Assembly (NCBI GenBank): GCA_034231615.1
Contig: CM067317.1
Span: forward strand, 50,240,282-50,304,281
From: Meghimatium bilineatum
Lineage: Eukaryota; Mollusca; Gastropoda; Stylommatophora; Philomycidae
Direction of reading: 5' to 3'
Length of the DNA stretch: 64,000 bases
Positions 24,225 through 35,995 of the stretch are shown here, in pieces (position 1 is the stretch's first letter; each line of letters begins with the position of its first letter). A model generated the notes under the pieces. That model was not told the DNA's origin and searched no databases. It saw only the letters and a list, made by a program, of their open reading frames with translations. The position numbers and the translations under genes are program-made.

Positions 24225-24790
24225 GACCAGATCCACAAATAATGGCAGATGTGAAACAGAAGTTAAAAGGAGAATAGGAATGGCTAAAAGTACCTTCAAT
24301 GACATGAGGAAAATATTAACATCTAAACAAATTGCAAACAAGTTGAAAATGAGAATTATAAAAAGCTATATCTACTCTATTTTAATGTATGGCTCAGAAA
24401 CATGGACACTAAATAAATAATTAGAAGACAGAATTGATGTCTTTGAGATGTGGGTATATAGAAGAATAGGGAGAACATCATGGAAAGAGAAGAAAACAAA
24501 TAAAGAGGTGCTAACGACACTTAATATGAAGAAAGAACTACTAAGAGAAATAAAGATCAGGCAAATAAAATATTTTGGTCCCATTAAAAGACATGACACC
24601 TTATTGATGACCTTACTTGAGGGTAAAGTCAAAGGAAGGCGAGCAAGAGGTAGGCAGAGATACAAGTGGGAGAGTAACATCACACGATGGACAGGTTACA
24701 GTCTAGCAGACTGCATCACCAAGACAAGAGACAGGAGATGTTGGAGATCCGTTGCAGCCGACCTTCGTTGCGGAGACGGTACTAAATGAT
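24225..24790 (+). pseudogene. LINE family G, RT C-terminal domain
   Basis: It reads RCETEVKRRIGMAKSTF, SYIYSILMYGSETWTLNK, a single stop, then MWVYRRIGRTSW, KYFGPIKRHDTLL, KGRRARGRQRYKW, RDRRCWR and the 3' end 'cgttgcggagacgg'. The motif set LYG-SE-TW and K-x-FG-x-I-x-RHD is the classical end of RTE/CR1-type LINE ORFs. Apart from that one stop at 24418-24420 the frame stays open to the family's natural end. The same product family occurs at 31043-31315, 40935-41715 and, as a 3' tip, at 61895-61965. Confidence 0.82.
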
Positions 24791-25184
24791 GAGACCTGAT
24801 CAAGGATATGATCGGCATATTTTGCCATGAAAAGACATGTATGCCCGATTAACTTCAACATATGCATGCTTGTTTCTGACTATCTGTCAAGACGAACAAT
24901 GTCATATAATGTATGCAAAACATATTTATTTGTTTCTTTACTCATGAAATATGCCCTTTTCATTCCCTTACCAAAGCTATCCTACAGGGAACAATTATAT
25001 GTGGGAGAAGAAGAGGAGGGAAAAAGAAAGTATGTATGTATAATATTAAAGACTGGACATGATTAAAAATTTTCACAAGGAATAGACAAGAAACAAGTTC
25101 CTTGTTCTTAAACAAGAAGCGAACTGAGAACAAAGAGGCATCTAAGAATTGTTTGTTATTTCCAGCGTGTCACCTCTACTACTC

Positions 25185-25510
25185 TGAATCGTTATGTTGT
25201 TTTTAGAGTGGCACCTCTACTACTCTGAATCGTTATGTTGTTTCCGGAGTTGTTTATGTTGTTTACCATTTAATGGATGACTTTATACTTTCGATTCTGG
25301 CAGTGTACCATTTAACGGGTGGCTTTATGCTTTCGGTTCTATGAGTGTATCATTTAATGGATGACTTTATACTTTCGATTCTGGCAGTGTACCATTTAAT
25401 GGGTGGCTTTACGCTTTCAGTTGTGAAGGTCTACCATTTAATAGGTGACTTTACACTTTCGGTTCTGAAGGTGTATCATTTAATGTGTTACTTTACATTT
25501 ATTTCTGATG
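25185..25510. repeat. Degenerate minisatellite, units of about 42-48 bp
   Basis: 'gtgtaccatttaatgggtgg' and 'ctttatactttcgattctgg' alternate about six times with many substitutions. A preceding pair, 'cacctctactactctgaatc', occurs twice at about 25167 and 25210. Confidence 0.75.
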
Positions 25511-26019
25511 TAACTCGAAAGAGACTTACATATTATATTTAATAGTTATTCACTTTTGTTCTTCAGCAACTAATGTTATCCACATAACTCCTTGTGTGTT
25601 CGTCTTCTTCCGATCATTTCAGCGGAACCAGATTTCATTGACTTCCTTTTCTACTGTCCCATCAGCACTTCATTTTCGTCGTGCCCTTCAATATTTGTTT
25701 CTTCCGTGTTCTCCTCCAATATTCTGCACTTATTCACCTTTCACAATCGAGTACGTTGCGTGTGCTATAGTCATAATAGTATAACACTAAACTGGAGGTA
25801 TCGTTTAACGACATACTCGGATTATTTGATGAGCTAATTATTATACGAGTACGGATTTAAAATGACCAATCAATAAACAATGAGATTGTGGGTTACCGTA
25901 AATATAAATAAAATATATGATCGTCTGCACGAGATAGGGGACGGATCAATACAATAAATAAACATTAACGTGATAGCAAAATGGATGTTGCGATAAATAT
26001 TATGTGTATAATTTTATAA

Positions 26020-26590
26020 ATATATACAGGATTGTCTATCCCCAGGTGGTAGTGTTGTCGTAGATTCCACACTTGACGTTGAGCGTAGTGGTTTGTGAAG
26101 GAGATGTAGTCTGCGATCCATAGTCAGGTATGCAGCTCTGGTTGAGATGTAGTCATGTTTATTCTGGATAGTCTTAATGTTATCTATCCATCTTTTCATC
26201 TTTTCTTATATCTGCCCGTGGCTCTGTATCCTGAATCTATCTTGTTATAAGCTCTTATGGGAAACTGATCGTTCATCTTCATAAGATGCCCAAACCATTT
26301 AATCTGTTGTTTCTATACATTTTGTAGAGTCTGGTGATTCCAATATCCTTCATTTAGACATTTCATTTCCCAATTTTCGATTTTTCTTTTATGTGTAGAT
26401 GTCAGTTGTCGAGTCTGGCATAGTGTTGGTATAAAGATGCTAATGTTTATTTGTTTCTTTACTTCCATGATGTAGTAGCAAAGGTGACAGCTGGTATGTC
26501 ACAGAATTTGCCTTTTGACATCTTGTTTATATCTCTTTATTGAGTCGTCCGTCTTCTGTGAAGTTACTTCCTAGGTACTTCATACAATGT
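26020..26590 (-). pseudogene. LINE RT C-terminal fragment
   Basis: On the minus strand it starts with KYLGSNFTEDGRLNKEI, a form of the KYLG-S/A box that follows the catalytic region. It then shows degraded HxxxxTNTMPD and the segment MKRWIDNIK near 26199. Several stops and frameshifts are present. It is the inverted neighbour of a plus-strand LINE fragment starting at about 26580. Confidence 0.6.
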
Positions 26591-26800
26591 GATGAAGACA
26601 AGCAAACAGCAGAACATTTGCTACTGGGCTGTCGTTTCCATGAAGAAAATAGAGCTGAAGCATGGTACTATCCAACCAACCCAAAGGAAAACTGTAAGTC
26701 GGCGAGACAAACTTGAGACAGAGATCACCTTTATATCAGAGATCAATGTGGTAATATTAGCGAACGACAACTAAGAAGGAGAAACGCCAAGTGTTTAGTC
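26580..26800 (+). pseudogene. Jockey-like LINE C-terminal zinc-knuckle fragment
   Basis: It reads QCDEDKQTAEHLLLGCRFHEENR, fitting the C-x(n)-AEHLLLxC pattern at the end of LINE ORF2 proteins with a reverse-transcriptase-type zinc finger. It is short and followed by stops. Confidence 0.55.
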
Positions 26801-26834
26801 GGACGCAGGCTAGAAAGAGGCATTACGTGATCTC

Positions 26835-27145
26835 CAGACATCAATAACTATTGACGGTATACCACTTTGTAACTTGCGCTATGCTGATGATATCGATCTC
26901 TTGGCTTATTCCGAATCTGAACTAAGGGAACTCACCTCAAAGTTGGAAGAAGTAGGAAATATGGCATGGAAATTAGCATTGATAAAAACAAAATATTGGT
27001 GACTAGAGGAAACAAGCAAAATCCAATGAATATCCGGTTAAACTTAAAGAAGTAACTACCTTCAAATATCGCAGGTCCCAAATATGTAATGATGGAAACT
27101 CGGAAAATGAGATTAAGCTAAGACTCGAGATCGCAATGGCTGCCA
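26835..27145 (+). pseudogene. RTE-like RT fragment with catalytic box
   Basis: It reads SITIDGIPLCNLRYADDIDLL, then ELTSKLEEV, a frameshift, MEISIDKNKIL, KEVTTFKY, and EIKLRLEIAMAAM. This is the same domain order as the intact stretch in the element at 4126-5108 (GRPICNLRFADDIDL), so it is the same or a sister family. It is frameshifted and dead. Confidence 0.75.
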
Positions 27146-27344
27146 TGGTAAGTTGAATATGATGCGGAAAAATAAGATCAGTATTACAGTAAACATCAAT
27201 ATATTTAGGTCGCTAGAGCTAAGTATATATTTGTACGAGTATGAAAGTTGAAAACTCAATGCTGGCACAAAAATAAGAATGTAAGGCTTTTGAAAACAAG
27301 TGCTACAGACGTTTGTTAATTAGATAATTAGCTATATAGGGAAA

Positions 27345-27545
27345 ACAATGCCTAGCGTTCAGGACGTAGCCATCGACACATCATTTTTTGGCTGTAGTGA
27401 TTTTCTAGGCGGAATAAATACATTTAGTAGTTTGTCATTGCTTTGGTCCGGATGCACAATTGCATGTGGTAAGGATCGATCTCGGCACCTTGGCCGTCAC
27501 AGACGCGCTTTGTACCACTTCGTCACAGAGCCGAACAGCTATACA
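27345..27545 (-). mobile_element. SINE A copy
   Basis: 'ggctgtagtgattttctagg', 'catttagtagtttgtcattg', 'gatcgatctcggcacc' and 'ttggccgtcacagacgcgc' match the complement of 39698-39897 in order. Confidence 0.75.
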
Positions 27546-27814
27546 GAACACAAAATAAATATATTTGTCTGACAGCAAATACACAAAATTTCAAGATATC
27601 ATAAACCACTTTTGGCAGTGGTGAAAGGTTGTAAACTTGTTTGGTTTGAAAATCCGGGATTGATAACATCAAGGAATTGCCTGGTCGCAATTTTTCTACA
27701 ATACTACGAATGGCTAAGGATAGAGATGTTGTTTGCATATATTTTTGTGCTGATGTATCCAGTGTGGCATCACTACGACCATAACGTGTTATGGGTATTA
27801 TTATTATAGTCTAG

Positions 27815-27990
27815 AATGAGTTGTGTAATGGTTTACAGCATGTCTGCGCCTCTAGGTCTGACACTTCCGACTTAGCATGGTTTTTTTGGTCAGACTATGG
27901 GTTGGGACACCCAACCTCCCCCCTTTTCCAACTTACTTGGTTGCCTCCTACTACATGCATGACAGATAACTATATTGCTATCAAAGAAAG
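27815..27990 (-). mobile_element. Partial SINE B1 copy
   Basis: It carries 'gtgtaatggtttacagcatg', 'tctgcgcctctaggtctgac', 'gggttgggacacccaacc' and 'ctactacatgcatgacag'. The (GAA)-tail side is missing. Confidence 0.7.
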
Positions 27991-28504
27991 AATTAAAAAT
28001 CCGAAGCTTAGCACCGCATCAATCAACACACCACATTATTTCGTCTTAGAATATGTTAATTCTGACTACTGGACTACCTCTACCGACTAAGAATCTCATA
28101 CACAGTCGAATGTTCATATTAATCCGAATCAAAACTCATGAACAGCGTCTGCTAAACATACACAGCAGAGACGGTGAATCTGACCATAGGATACAAGAGC
28201 TGAAGCAAAATCTATTCTGGCCTGGAGAGGACAGTGGACGTGACCCTGGCGACAGGATTGACAATCTAGCATAACCACAGAAGAATAAAAATACAATGCT
28301 ACAAATCTATGCTTCCCGTTCGAACCACTGCAACACAAGGTCGAGAATCAGTTAAAATATGACTAGTTACAATATATTGAAAACCTCAGTAGGAAATTTA
28401 ATTAATCGCAAACATATTTTTATCGTGTAAACTACAAGCCATTATCAATCCAGAATTTTCTGGCCTCCTCTTATTGTTCCACCCTTTTATAGTTTATTGC
28501 CTGT

Positions 28505-28795
28505 GTGCTGCCCGGATCGAAGGGTAGCAAAGAATATCAACAACGTGACATGTCGTGCATGTCATAAAAGTCGACTACGGAGATTTAGGTGATTGAATTG
28601 GCAGTCTCACACTAAAGGTCAGCGAAACGTGAACAAAACGCATGTTAAAACCGTATGTATCGTACCGAAAAGCTCAGATATCGCAGACGAACTGTAAACC
28701 AAGATACAACTTTTTCTTTCTATGAATTACATCCTACTGGCAGCAAGAGTTTAAGCACGACGCAGAAGAAGATACAAGATAGATAACACACTAGC
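28505..28795 (+). mobile_element. SINE B1 copy, plus orientation
   Basis: 'gcaaagaatatcaacaacgt', 'gacatgtcgtgcatgtcat', 'agtcgactacgga', 'gatatcgcagac' and 'ttacatcctactggcagcaa' are followed by 'cgcagaagaagatacaag', the expected GAA-type tail. This copy shows the element's 3' end clearly. Confidence 0.72.
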
Positions 28796-29039
28796 ATATA
28801 TCAAATAATAACTTGAATTGAAAAGGAAATAATTATATTTAAAAATAACTGATATATACTACTTGTGCACTATTGTAGACCATAAGCATGGATTCGAGTC
28901 TTGGACAATAACAAACCTAGTGGAACATTATAGGCAAAATAGGGTCGTGGTTCTATAGAACAATACCGATCGAGAGTACAATGTACAGCTAGAAAAATGA
29001 ATGAGGAAGTACTGAGTTAAGTATGAGACAGGGTTAAGA

Positions 29040-30420
29040 AAATATAAACTTTATTTTGGGCACGTTATGAGACAGGGAGCACAGAACAACATAGTTACAA
29101 CAGCTCAGAACAACATAGTTACAACAACTCAGAACAACATAGTTACAACAACTCAGAACAACATAGTTACAACAGCTCAGAACAACATAGTTACAACAGC
29201 TCAGAACAACATAGTTACAACAACTCAGAACAACATAGTTACAACAGCTCAGAACAACATAGTTACAACATCACAGAACAACATAGTTACAACAGCTCAG
29301 AACAACATAGTTACAACAGCTCAGAACAACATAGTTACAACAGCTCAGAACAACATAGTTACAACAACTCAGAACAACATAGTTACAACAGCTCAGAACA
29401 ACATAGTTACAACAGCTCAGAACAACATAGTTACAACAGCTCAGAACAACATAGTTACAACAACTCAGAACAACATAGTTACAACAACTCAGAACAACAA
29501 AGTTACAACAACTCAGAACAACATAGTTACAACAACTCAGAACAACATAGTTACAACAGCTCAGAACAACATAGTTACAACAGCTCAGAACAATATAGTT
29601 ACAACAGCTCAGAACAACATAGTTACAACAGCTCAGAACAACATAGTTACAACAGCTCAGAACAACATAGTTACAACAGCTCAGAACAACATAGTTACAA
29701 CAGCTCAGAACAACATAGCTACAACAACTCAGAACAATATAGTTACAACTCAGAACAACATAGTTACAACAGCTCAGAACAACATAGTTACAACTCAGAA
29801 CAACATAGTTACAACAGCTCAGAACAACATAGTTACAACAACGCAGAACAACATAGTTACAACAGCTCAGAACAACATAGTTACAACAACGCAGAACAAC
29901 ATAGTTACAACAGCTCAGAACAACATAGTTACAACAGCTCAGAACAACATAGTTACAACAGCTCAGAACAACATAGTTACAACAGCTCAGAACAACATAG
30001 TTACAACAGCTCAGAACAACATAGTTACAACAGCTCAGAACAACATAGTTACAACTCAGAACAATATAGTTACAACAGCTCAGAACAACATAGTTACAAC
30101 AGCTCAGAACAACATAGTTACAACTCAGAACAATATAGTTACAACAGCTCAGAACAACATAGTTACAACAGCTCAGAACAACATAGTTACAACAGCTCAG
30201 AACAACATAGTTACAACAGCTCAGAACAACATAGTTACAACTCAGAACAATATAGTTACAACAGCTCAGAACAACATAGTTACAACAGCTCAGAACAACA
30301 TAGTTACAACAGGCAAGATTGAAGGCAAGAGAGATGGAGGACGATAGCATGTGAAACTACTAGTTTGACATCGTGGCATGGCAAAGAGTTAACAACGATC
30401 GCAATTACAGATACTGGAAA
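29040..30420 (+). pseudogene. LINE ORF tail interrupted by an in-frame 24/21-bp tandem array
   Basis: Upstream of the array the frame reads LYFGHVMRQG (29049-29078), the FGHVMR motif of LINE ORF2 C-termini. Downstream, from 30310, it reads TGKIEGKRDGGR, the VTTGKI-x-G-x-R motif that normally follows a few residues later. Between them (29079-30312) a 24-bp unit coding AQNNIVTT and 21-bp variants coding QNNIVTT repeat about 52 times without one frame-breaking indel, keeping a 426-codon frame open. The likely reading is that one LINE codon block was tandemly amplified. A stop at 30345-30347 ends the frame, and no upstream RT is joined to it. It probably makes no protein. Confidence 0.7.
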
Positions 30421-30699
30421 TAGAAATTTGTAGAAATCCATGATCGTGTACTCCTGTCAGCACGGCACCTGATGTTGATTTGTAGACTTGTATTTTCACT
30501 TCCATTGTGGTATATGTGGTATTTGTGGTCATGCCCAATTATTGTGGTCAGCATCTTGTCTGAATGTCTCGGCCTTCAGAACTTTTGCTTGTTAGGACAG
30601 ACTGTGGTCCTGCACAACTATATGAGGATCTGGTGAATCTTAGTTTTCAGCCTTTTGTTGGCTCGACTAAGCCCCATCTCTGCTTCAATCAGTTCTTTC

Positions 30700-30910
30700 C
30701 AATAGAGTATTAAAACAAAATTATGAACAGACCAGAACAAGTTGCAATTCTATGCTTCATAACAGAATATAGCCTACACCAGTCACAGTACACATATTTC
30801 AAGATTGGCACACACGACCATGTGTGCATGTGGACCGATTTCAGAACACATATTCCAAGAATGTCCTGAATATGAGATACTGAAACAAACTTATTTTGTC
30901 CCATAGAAAC
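30700..30910 (+). pseudogene. Jockey-like LINE C-terminal zinc-knuckle fragment
   Basis: One frame reads CACGPISEHIFQECPEYEIL (about 30826-30885), the C-x-CG-x(n)-EH-x(3)-ECPxY zinc-finger pattern found after RNase H in jockey-like ORF2. Upstream, RPEQVAIL sits in another frame. Confidence 0.6.
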
Positions 30911-31042
30911 AACAGTAGAATTAAATCTCTATGCATAAGCTACAAAAGACGGTTTTATTCAAGAGACAATGCTATTTACATATGTCCACTTTTCAAGCGA
31001 ATGAAAGAAGATGTGTATTTTCACTATTAGTATTGATTTGCT

Positions 31043-31315
31043 TAATATGAAGAAAGAACTATTAAGAGAAATAAAGATCAGGCAAATAAAATACTTTGGA
31101 CACATTAAAAGACATGACACCCTATTGAAGACCTTACTTGAGGGTAAAGTCAAAGGGAAGCGAGCAAGAGGTAGGCAGAGATACAAGTGGGAGAGTAACA
31201 TTACACGATGGACAGGTTACAGTCTAGCAGAGTGCACCACCAAGACAAGAGACAGGAGATGTTGGAGATACGTTGCAGCCAACCTTCGTTGCGGAGACGG
31301 CACTTGCTGATGATG
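31043..31315 (+). pseudogene. LINE family G, 5'-truncated insertion with TSD and (GAT)n tail
   Basis: It is open without a stop from LNMKKELLREIKIRQIKYFG through RHDTLLKTLLEGK, RARGRQRYKW and RDRRCWRYVA to 'cggagacggcacttgctga', then tgatgatg. The 11-bp string attgatttgct flanks it at 31032-31042 and 31316-31326. The copy is only 273 bp, so truncation was severe. It lies directly beside a SINE A copy that starts at 31327. Confidence 0.88.
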
Positions 31316-31326
31316 ATTGATTTGCT

Positions 31327-31490
31327 CAGCTCTGTGGCGGAAATGTAGAGTATTCGTCTGGGACGGCAACGGTACTGGGTTCAAATCTCGCCGTAGGCAA
31401 TTGTGCACCCGCGCCGTTCACAAAGTATGGCAAAACACTGAAAGTATTTATATAGTCTAAAAAATCACTACAGCCAAAAAATGCTAATCA
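31327..31490 (+). mobile_element. SINE A copy beside the LINE G insertion
   Basis: 'cagctctgtggcgg', 'ggtactgggttcaaatctcg' (B box), 'ggcaattgtgcacccgcg', 'gtatggcaaaacactg' and 'aatcactacagcc' occur in family order. It is truncated at the 3' side and then runs into an (AT)n tract at about 31500. Confidence 0.78.
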
Positions 31491-31689
31491 TGTTAAAAAT
31501 TATATATATATATATAATTTAGCACTGCCATGTGTACATCGATTGTGCCGTTCTTACACGTTATTTTTTTGCTATGAATGTAGTCTTGATAAAGGCCTTT
31601 TTGTCGAAAAGTCGATTTTTTTTGTGTTGTGTATATCCAGCTATTAGCAAAACGTAATTACCCTGTTCCAAGCTTTTCCTGTTCCATCA

Positions 31690-31795
31690 CTAAATCTTCC
31701 TTAGTCGCGCCTTACGGCATGTCTGGCAGGCAACATCTCGCTATTCTTTGTTCCCTTTTCTGTCTCCATACACGGACGACTTCACTATTTCAAAT
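31690..31795 (-). mobile_element. Partial SINE B1 copy
   Basis: 'ccttagtcgcgccttacggc', 'atgtctggcaggcaa' and 'gctattctttgttcccttt' match the 5' end of the family. Confidence 0.65.
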
Positions 31796-32389
31796 CATTT
31801 TATTTAGACAACTTCCAAGTTTCGGAACAAAACCTTCTGATTTAGTTTGACAAGCTCTAGACAAATTTGTCGTAAAATTCCCACACTCTTGCCGCTTCAT
31901 GAACATTAAGACATATCAAACCCGACTGTTCTTCTCTACTCAACAAATCAACGGTAAATCCACAATGTTCGGCATTCATTCCCAAGGTGCAAACAAATTC
32001 AACCATAAGTTGATATGCCGATGCATAGATTGAGGCATAATATGCTTTCATAATAATAATAAAAAATTAAGTGATATGTGAAGGCAACGCTACATGGAGT
32101 CAAGATAAAATGTATATAAATATCCGGTACGTGATTAAGGACGATTATGACGTATGTCTTTGTTGTCCGGATTCGCTCGGATATAACGGGGAAATAGTTG
32201 CCTACTTCATTAGCATTTCTCATTCTATTCGTAGTTAGCGTTTCCTATTCATGGTGAAGGTATATCAAAGTATATTGGCTACAACAGGAAGCCGATTGAA
32301 CAACTAAATGTGTGGACAGAAATAAGGGAAAGGGATGAGTAGCTGAGTGCATAGCAATGTTCATGTGGAGTTGGGGAAGACAGATGCAA

Positions 32390-32575
32390 TGACAACTATA
32401 TAAGTATATAATATCCAAATATAACAATTATATAAGTATATAATATACAAATATAACAACTATATAAGTATATAATATACAAATATAACAATTATATAAG
32501 TATATAATATACAAATATAACAACTATATAAGTATATAATATACAAATATAACAACTATATAAGTATATGTCCGG
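32390..32575. repeat. AT-rich 32-bp minisatellite
   Basis: 'aactatataagtatataata' plus 'tacaaatataac' repeats about 5.5 times. It abuts the 5' end of a SINE A copy, and the last partial unit runs into 'tatgtccgg'. Confidence 0.88.
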
Positions 32576-32770
32576 ATCTGTGGCGGCGTGATACAGAGCG
32601 CATCTGTGACGGCCAAGGTACCGAGTTCGATCTCCGCCACATGTAATAGTGCATCCGTACCGTTCAGAAAGCAATGGCAAACTACTAAATGAATTTATAT
32701 TGCCAAGAAAATCACTACGGTCAAAAAATGCTTTGTTGATGGATACGTCCTAAATAGGATAAGATACCAA
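32571..32770 (+). mobile_element. SINE A copy
   Basis: It is full length: 'gtccggatctgtggcggcg', 'gacggccaaggtaccgag', B box 'gagttcgatctcc', 'gcatccgtaccgttcag', 'caatggcaaactact', 'ttgccaagaaaatcactacg' and the end 'cctaaataggataagatac'. The segment 'ggcaaactact..ttgccaagaaaa' is the most conserved part across copies. Confidence 0.82.
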
Positions 32771-32817
32771 TTTATTTTAAATAGTAATGCAGGATGTGCC
32801 TAAATTATTGTTTTATT

Positions 32818-33045
32818 GTTAATCTGAGTGTACATCAGATTTTGGCCTGAAAAAGGGGCGAACAATCTGAGTGTACATCAGATTTTGGCCTGAAAAAGGG
32901 GCGAACAATCTGAGTGTACATCAGATTTTGGCCTGAAAAAGGGGCGAACAATCTGAGTGTACATCAGATTTTGGCCTAGAAAAGGGCGTGAACAATCTGA
33001 GCGTACATCAGATTTTGGCCGGAAAAAGGAGCGAACAATCACCAA
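32818..33045. repeat. 43-bp minisatellite, five copies
   Basis: 'aatctgagtgtacatcagat' plus 'tttggcctgaaaaaggggcgaac' repeats five times. The fourth and fifth copies carry substitutions. Confidence 0.93.
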
Positions 33046-33836
33046 ATAAGAACTAACAGCAGAATTAAATAACACAAGAATAATCAGCCTTCTCTTACGT
33101 GATGTTTTTCATTACTGCTGTGTTGTTTTTGTTGCTTGTCACTATGTATATACTTTTGTGTCGCCCTGGTGTAGCCTGTCAAAGACATGCACGGAAACAG
33201 TCGAAACATGACACAGAAGGCTTGATTGAATTTGGTTGGTAGATCTTCTATTGGCGAAAGTCGTTGAAAAGTCTCAGATGACATCTATAAAACTTATAAT
33301 AACAATACAAATTCTACTGATGTGTAAAAAAAAGTGTATTTTTCGTCTTTCTCTATATTACGATATCTACACACACACAATCAGAAAGGAGACAGTTAAG
33401 CGCAGCCACTCCGCTGTCACAATTGAGTGCAATTGTGACAGAACTGAGAACAACCATGATAAGCCATTATCAGTGTGTGAAACAATAAACACTATATCAT
33501 CATGTCTTAATTATCTCTACATCGTATTATACATCTTGGAGAGCTCTCACTTTCCTTCCGCGCAGACAGTGACAACACTGATGTACAGTGATAGAATCAT
33601 GTCTCAGAGTAGATCAAGATAGATCACATGCAGCTGGGAATCGTGACCTGGATAAGCATCACCATCAGCAATGATTGGAAATACACGAGGCAGAAAGATC
33701 TGGACAGGCCAACGACACAAGTATGATGGTCAACGGCATGAAATATAAGAACAATCATGTGTCCTACCACTATTCATTGGTATCTATACCATCTCCTCAA
33801 TATCGATGTGCCTACACATACAATAAAGGAGTTACT

Positions 33837-33925
33837 GATTATCTTGGGAAATTCTACTATATTGTTCATTCTTCGATGATTATCTTGGGAAATTCTACTA
33901 TATTGTTCATTCTTCGATGATTATC
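33837..33925. repeat. 41-bp tandem duplication
   Basis: 'gattatcttgggaaattcta' to 'cattcttcgat' occurs at 33837 and again at 33878, identical over the full unit. Confidence 0.9.
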
Positions 33926-34079
33926 TATGACAGGAGTTCCATAGCACTACTACACATGTATAAAGTGAATCATAATAATAATAACGGACATGCACGCCTC
34001 GTCAAATAGAGAAACAGTTACAGTTGTCACATTAGGAGCGGTACATGAGTTACGTCAACAATTAAGGGAAGTGGGTCTG

Positions 34080-34375
34080 AAATAGTTTTAACAGTTATTG
34101 ACAAGAGGGAGGTGGGTTGACAAAAGTTGACGACAACAATACTGTTTTTATACACAAATAAAATTGCTGGAAATTTAAGACAAAAATTCTAAACATGTTA
34201 AAAAATTCATGTATTCTTTTCCTACCCTTTTCCGCTAAAAATAATTGGACGTGGTGTAAAAAGGGAAGAGTACTTAAGCAGAGACGTTGAATTCTTGACA
34301 ATTGTTAACAAGCTGAGAATTAAAACTTGACACAAAATTGTTAACATATTTTATGAACAGCCCCCTATGAGTTAG
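34080..34375. repeat. Dispersed repeat H
   Basis: 'ttgacaagagggaggtggg', 'tgttaaaaaattcatgta', 'ttgaattcttgacaat' and 'taacatattttatgaacagc' plus 'cccc' parallel 45960-46260. The paired ends resemble a non-autonomous DNA element, but no terminal inverted repeat could be fixed. Confidence 0.5.
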
Positions 34376-34799
34376 TTACTTAAATGTTAAACAAATTGTG
34401 CATGCTAATTTTCAAATTCATAATTTTGTATGACCCACCAATGATGTTATAAATTTGCAAATGGCTTTGTACAGAAAAAATATTCCCCGTCGCTGCATAT
34501 AATGGATACTTATTTCCTCTTTTCTTCATGTCCACTCATGCCTCTCAGTTGGCAGTTCATATCAGTAGCAATATATATCTTTCAGCTCTGTGGTGGGGAG
34601 GTTATGAATGCGTCTCGTACAGCAAACATACCAAGCAAAATGTCCGCCTGAGGCAGCGATAAAACTTAATATACTTCGAAGTTATCAATCACCGTAACAG
34701 AACCCACATTATTATTTATGCTAACAGGTTCTGATATAACCAAATTGGACTAAAGTCCGCGGTTGAAAGAATCGTACCTCACAATAAGAGGTCATTTTT

Positions 34800-34895
34800 A
34801 GTTAACCAAACTAATTTTGCATCCGAACCGTTTCGAAAACAACAATGGTAACCTGCTCGATGTAAATATTGCATTAAAAATTCACTACAGCCAAA
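34800..34895 (+). mobile_element. Partial SINE A copy (3' body)
   Basis: 'tttgcatccgaaccgtttcg', 'caatggtaacctgctcg' and 'aaaattcactacagccaaa' match the body without the tRNA head. Confidence 0.65.
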
Positions 34896-35244
34896 TATAT
34901 ATATGTATATGTGGGAGAGTCATTCCTTTATTTTGATATTCCTTGTAGACGAAGTTTGCAACACGCTATCATCCCTCGCAACAATGGTATAATCCAATGT
35001 CATCTGCACAGATTGTCGTCTGGTTTACCAGTCCGAGCACAAACATTCACAATGACAGAATGTGTGCACACTTTCCGCACCAAGATGCATGGATTAATTA
35101 AAAGTCTGGATGTTTGTTCATCCCAGATTTAATTATACTTAGTGAAGATTTTACTAAATGTTTCGTATACGATGCAGTGAGTCTGGTATTTGTTTCTTAT
35201 CGTTTGGGCCGAATAATATAAATCTGGGTCTGAGGTTTGGAGGG

Positions 35245-35450
35245 GGGGGGGTGGGCGAAGCAAATAGTATGACTTGTCATGCATGGCGTAAGGCGAAAAT
35301 TAATGAGATTTTGTGTGTAGTTATGTGCCTTGTCCCGTCTGGATCACTGGATCCAAAATCCATGCGAATTCGGATGTGCCAAGCTAAGTGGCGAATATTC
35401 CGCAGTGAATCTGTAAAGCATTCAGTTCTGACATCTTGTTAACAATCAGG
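35245..35450 (+). mobile_element. Degraded SINE B1 copy
   Basis: 'gcaaatagtatgacttgtca', 'tgcatggcgtaaggcg', 'atgtgccaagc' and a final 'cagttctgacatcttg' are weak matches in family order. Confidence 0.5.
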
Positions 35451-35817
35451 CATGTAAGAATGAACGCAGAATAGTAAAAAAAAAAAAAGGCTGGAAGAAT
35501 GAAACCCGACAACACGCAACATAGAATACCACAAAATTATACTTAAACTGTAGGTAATAGTATGTATTCATCATCAACATGTGCCATTCCAGTTGGCAAC
35601 GATGAAAATACATTTACACAGCTATCAATCGTCAATACTGGCCTTAAGTTACATCTTTACCATTTGTACCACTTCAGACTGGCGTATCTTTTCTCTTTGT
35701 CTGCCCATGTCTCTCCTTCCATGAATTATATGTTCTCGTGATGATTAATCGGTCCACACATACAAAAACAATTACTTGTTTCTGGTGTTTATGAGGACTT
35801 GTTTTCTAAACATTTGC

Positions 35818-35995
35818 CCCATGTAGGAGCATTGGTCTTCTGTATGGGCATTGATGTTCTGTAGGTGCATTGAAAACATGTTGGAGAATTGGTCTCATGT
35901 CGGAGCATTGGTCTTCTGTATGGGCATTGATGTTCTGTAGGTGCATTGAAAACATGTTGGAGAATTGGTCTCATGTAGGAGCATTGGTCTTCTCC
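35818..35995. repeat. 75-bp tandem repeat, about 2.4 copies
   Basis: 'ggagcattggtcttctgtat', 'gggcattgatgttctgtagg', 'tgcattgaaaacatgttgg' and 'agaattggtctcatgt' occur twice in the same order, followed by a partial third unit. Confidence 0.9.

Noticed and set aside
29271-30350. A 359-codon minus-strand frame of CCNYVVLS repeats
   Set aside because: It is the antisense of the 24/21-bp array. The plus strand carries the LINE motifs on both sides, the minus strand none.
33236-33622. A 128-codon plus-strand frame
   Set aside because: There is no recognisable motif, no splice-site context on that strand and low-complexity AT-rich codons. It is likely a chance frame.
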